Source of the DNA: an uncultured Bacillota bacterium
GTDB taxonomy: Bacteria; Bacillota_I; Bacilli_A; RF39; UBA660
DNA length: 6,543 nt
Direction: 5' to 3'
Assembly: GCA_948466105.1 (NCBI GenBank)
Contig: CAOJZR010000036.1
Location: 1-6,543, forward strand
Of this stretch, positions 5,741-6,543 are shown piece by piece. Under the pieces are notes generated by a model that was not told the origin of the DNA, searched no databases, and saw only the letters and a program-made list of their open reading frames with translations. Positions within the stretch are counted from its first letter, which is position 1. Every line of letters starts with the position of its first letter. A program made the translations under genes and the position numbers.

Positions 5741-6543
5741 CTTAGTATAGACATGTGATGGTTCAAAAGTAACATCTACATTATATATTTGCTTAAAGGC
5801 AAGTAAAGATTTTTTATATGCTTTATAAGCAGTAATCTGTTCCTCAATAGTAATATTTTCTGAATCTTGTATATTATCTTGATTAAAATCTTGCTCTTGA
5901 TTTGGATCAAATTCCTGATTTTGATCAACTTCCTCTAAAGGTGGCAATTCACTTTCTTCACCATCTTCAACCCCAACATTATTTTGATTCTCATCATCTG
6001 TAGTTCCAGATTGAACTTTATCACCTTCTGGATCTGGTTTGGTTGGCTTATCAGAATTATCTGGCTGTTGCTCATTATTGTTTCCTCCTGAGCTGTTTGA
6101 ACCACCTCCACTTGGAAAGGATGGTGAACTATTATCATTATTAATTGTTTTTATATTAGAAATTAATACTCTAACAGTTTGGGCATTTCCTGCAATATCA
6201 TATACTGTTACATCTTGTTCAACATTATATGTATATACTTTATACATTGACATGCCATCTTTTGATAGTGTCCAGCCAGCTTTAGGTTGTAATTTTTCAT
6301 TGGCCTTAATTGTTACTGTAACCTGTTCTACTGCATTTTGTGTTTCGCTATAAATTACTTCTGGTTTTTGGAAACTTCTATCAATATTATAATCAATCTT
6401 TACTTTTACTAATTGACTATTTCCTGCGATATCATATACTCTTATATTTTGTTCAACATTATTTGTGTATACTTTATACATTGACATGCCATCACTAGCT
6501 AATGTCCAGCCAGCTACTGCTTGCATTTTTTCATTTGCTGTGA
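5732..6543 (-). CDS. Ig-like repeat protein with acidic low-complexity C-terminus (partial, 5' end outside window)
   Basis: The frame is open at the right edge. A Met codon at 6526 is internal, because the codons before it read TANEK and match the same point of the next repeat (KANEK). About 269 residues are visible. Two copies of a 78-residue unit carry AGWTL-x-x-DGMSMYKVYT and VYDIAGN, typical of bacterial Ig-like beta-sandwich repeats in secreted or surface proteins. A Gly/Ser/Asn linker follows, then about 80 residues rich in Asp, Glu, Gln, Asn and Pro, then a more ordered tail ITAYKAYKKSLLAFKQIYNVDVTFEPSHVYTKKI. No LPXTG motif, C-terminal membrane helix or known wall-binding module is seen. 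An adhesin or surface protein carried by the element is the likeliest reading; a phage or conjugation structural protein is possible. Function unknown. Confidence 0.75.
   Translation of the reverse strand, partial: TANEKMQAVAGWTLASDGMSMYKVYTNNVEQNIRVYDIAGNSQLVKVKIDYNIDRSFQKPEVIYSETQNAVEQVTVTIKANEKLQPKAGWTLSKDGMSMYKVYTYNVEQDVTVYDIAGNAQTVRVLISNIKTINNDNSSPSFPSGGGSNSSGGNNNEQQPDNSDKPTKPDPEGDKVQSGTTDDENQNNVGVEDGEESELPPLEEVDQNQEFDPNQEQDFNQDNIQDSENITIEEQITAYKAYKKSLLAFKQIYNVDVTFEPSHVYTKKI
6152..6543 (-). repeat. Tandem 234-bp (78-residue) coding repeat, about 1.7 copies visible
   Basis: Corresponding points lie exactly 234 bases apart: AGWTL is encoded in both copies and the plus-strand sequence atttcctgc starts at 6185 and 6419. 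A run of 26 bases is identical between copies (starting at 6235 and 6469), so the DNA as well as the protein is conserved. More copies may lie beyond the window. Such repeats can expand or contract by recombination. Confidence 0.8.

Larger units (their letters stand above)
3901..6543 (-). mobile_element. Terminal part of an integrated serine-recombinase element (right side beyond window)
   Basis: The segment runs from the ATPase junction to the window edge and carries the recombinase, a small ORF and the 3' part of a repeat protein. The recombinase sits at the element end with its 3' end about 20 bases from the junction. No ATPase N-terminal half appears anywhere to the right, so the element must extend past 6543. 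Its size, and whether it is an integrative conjugative element, a transposon or a prophage, cannot be decided. Confidence 0.65.

Noticed and set aside
5935..6353. Further open frames in both strands of the repeat-protein gene (6138-5935 minus, 6039-6353 plus)
   Set aside because: Shadows of the low-complexity and repeat coding frame; the main frame keeps the 78-residue periodicity.
1..6543. tRNA, rRNA, CRISPR array, riboswitch or replication origin
   Set aside because: No cloverleaf-like sequence, no short regularly spaced repeats and no intergenic gap longer than about 140 bases to hold one.

Overview
The window is a strongly AT-rich bacterial segment. Every gene I can support is on the minus strand, so it reads from right to left. 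The low GC, GAGGTG-type ribosome binding sites, an AgrC/VirS-like kinase with a LytTR regulator, a Tn4451/Tn5397-like large serine recombinase and Rho-independent terminators all point to a low-GC member of the Bacillota (Clostridia, Erysipelotrichia or a related gut lineage). I cannot name the species.

Three blocks are visible, given in order of transcription. (1) Positions 6543 to about 3901 look like one end of an integrated mobile element. It holds the 3' part of an exported-type protein with 78-residue Ig-like repeats and an acidic low-complexity tail (5732-6543, open at the window edge), with a terminator. A 44-residue small ORF (5509-5643) and a large serine recombinase (3921-5504) follow, packed as an operon. 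(2) About 20 bases after the recombinase stop codon, the sequence becomes, in mid-gene, the C-terminal 60-65% of a PMCA-type Ca2+ P-type ATPase (2156-3889). The ATPase begins inside its conserved M4 motif PEGLP. The Pro codon is replaced by a Thr codon directly before a GA dinucleotide, and GA is the crossover dinucleotide of the TnpX/TndX family. I read this as the element's integration junction. (3) After the ATPase terminator comes a separate two-gene operon: a LytTR response regulator (1314-2015), then a membrane histidine kinase of the AgrC/VirS type (10-1314). The two overlap by one base (TAGTG). A hairpin that overlaps the kinase stop codon closes the operon.

The regulator promoter (2055-2083) is unusually rich in structure. 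A 7-base inverted repeat has one arm on the -35 box and the other at the expected start site. Three 10-base-phased AAAATAC-like direct repeats lie immediately upstream. The order regulator-then-kinase, with no agrB/agrD visible, resembles the clostridial VirR-VirS arrangement rather than a complete agr locus.

The main point of interest is the targeting of the Ca2+-binding motif of a conserved ATPase by a serine recombinase. The insertion leaves an intact catalytic half-gene with its own Met codons and a Shine-Dalgarno-like sequence downstream of the recombinase. Precise excision should restore the ATPase.
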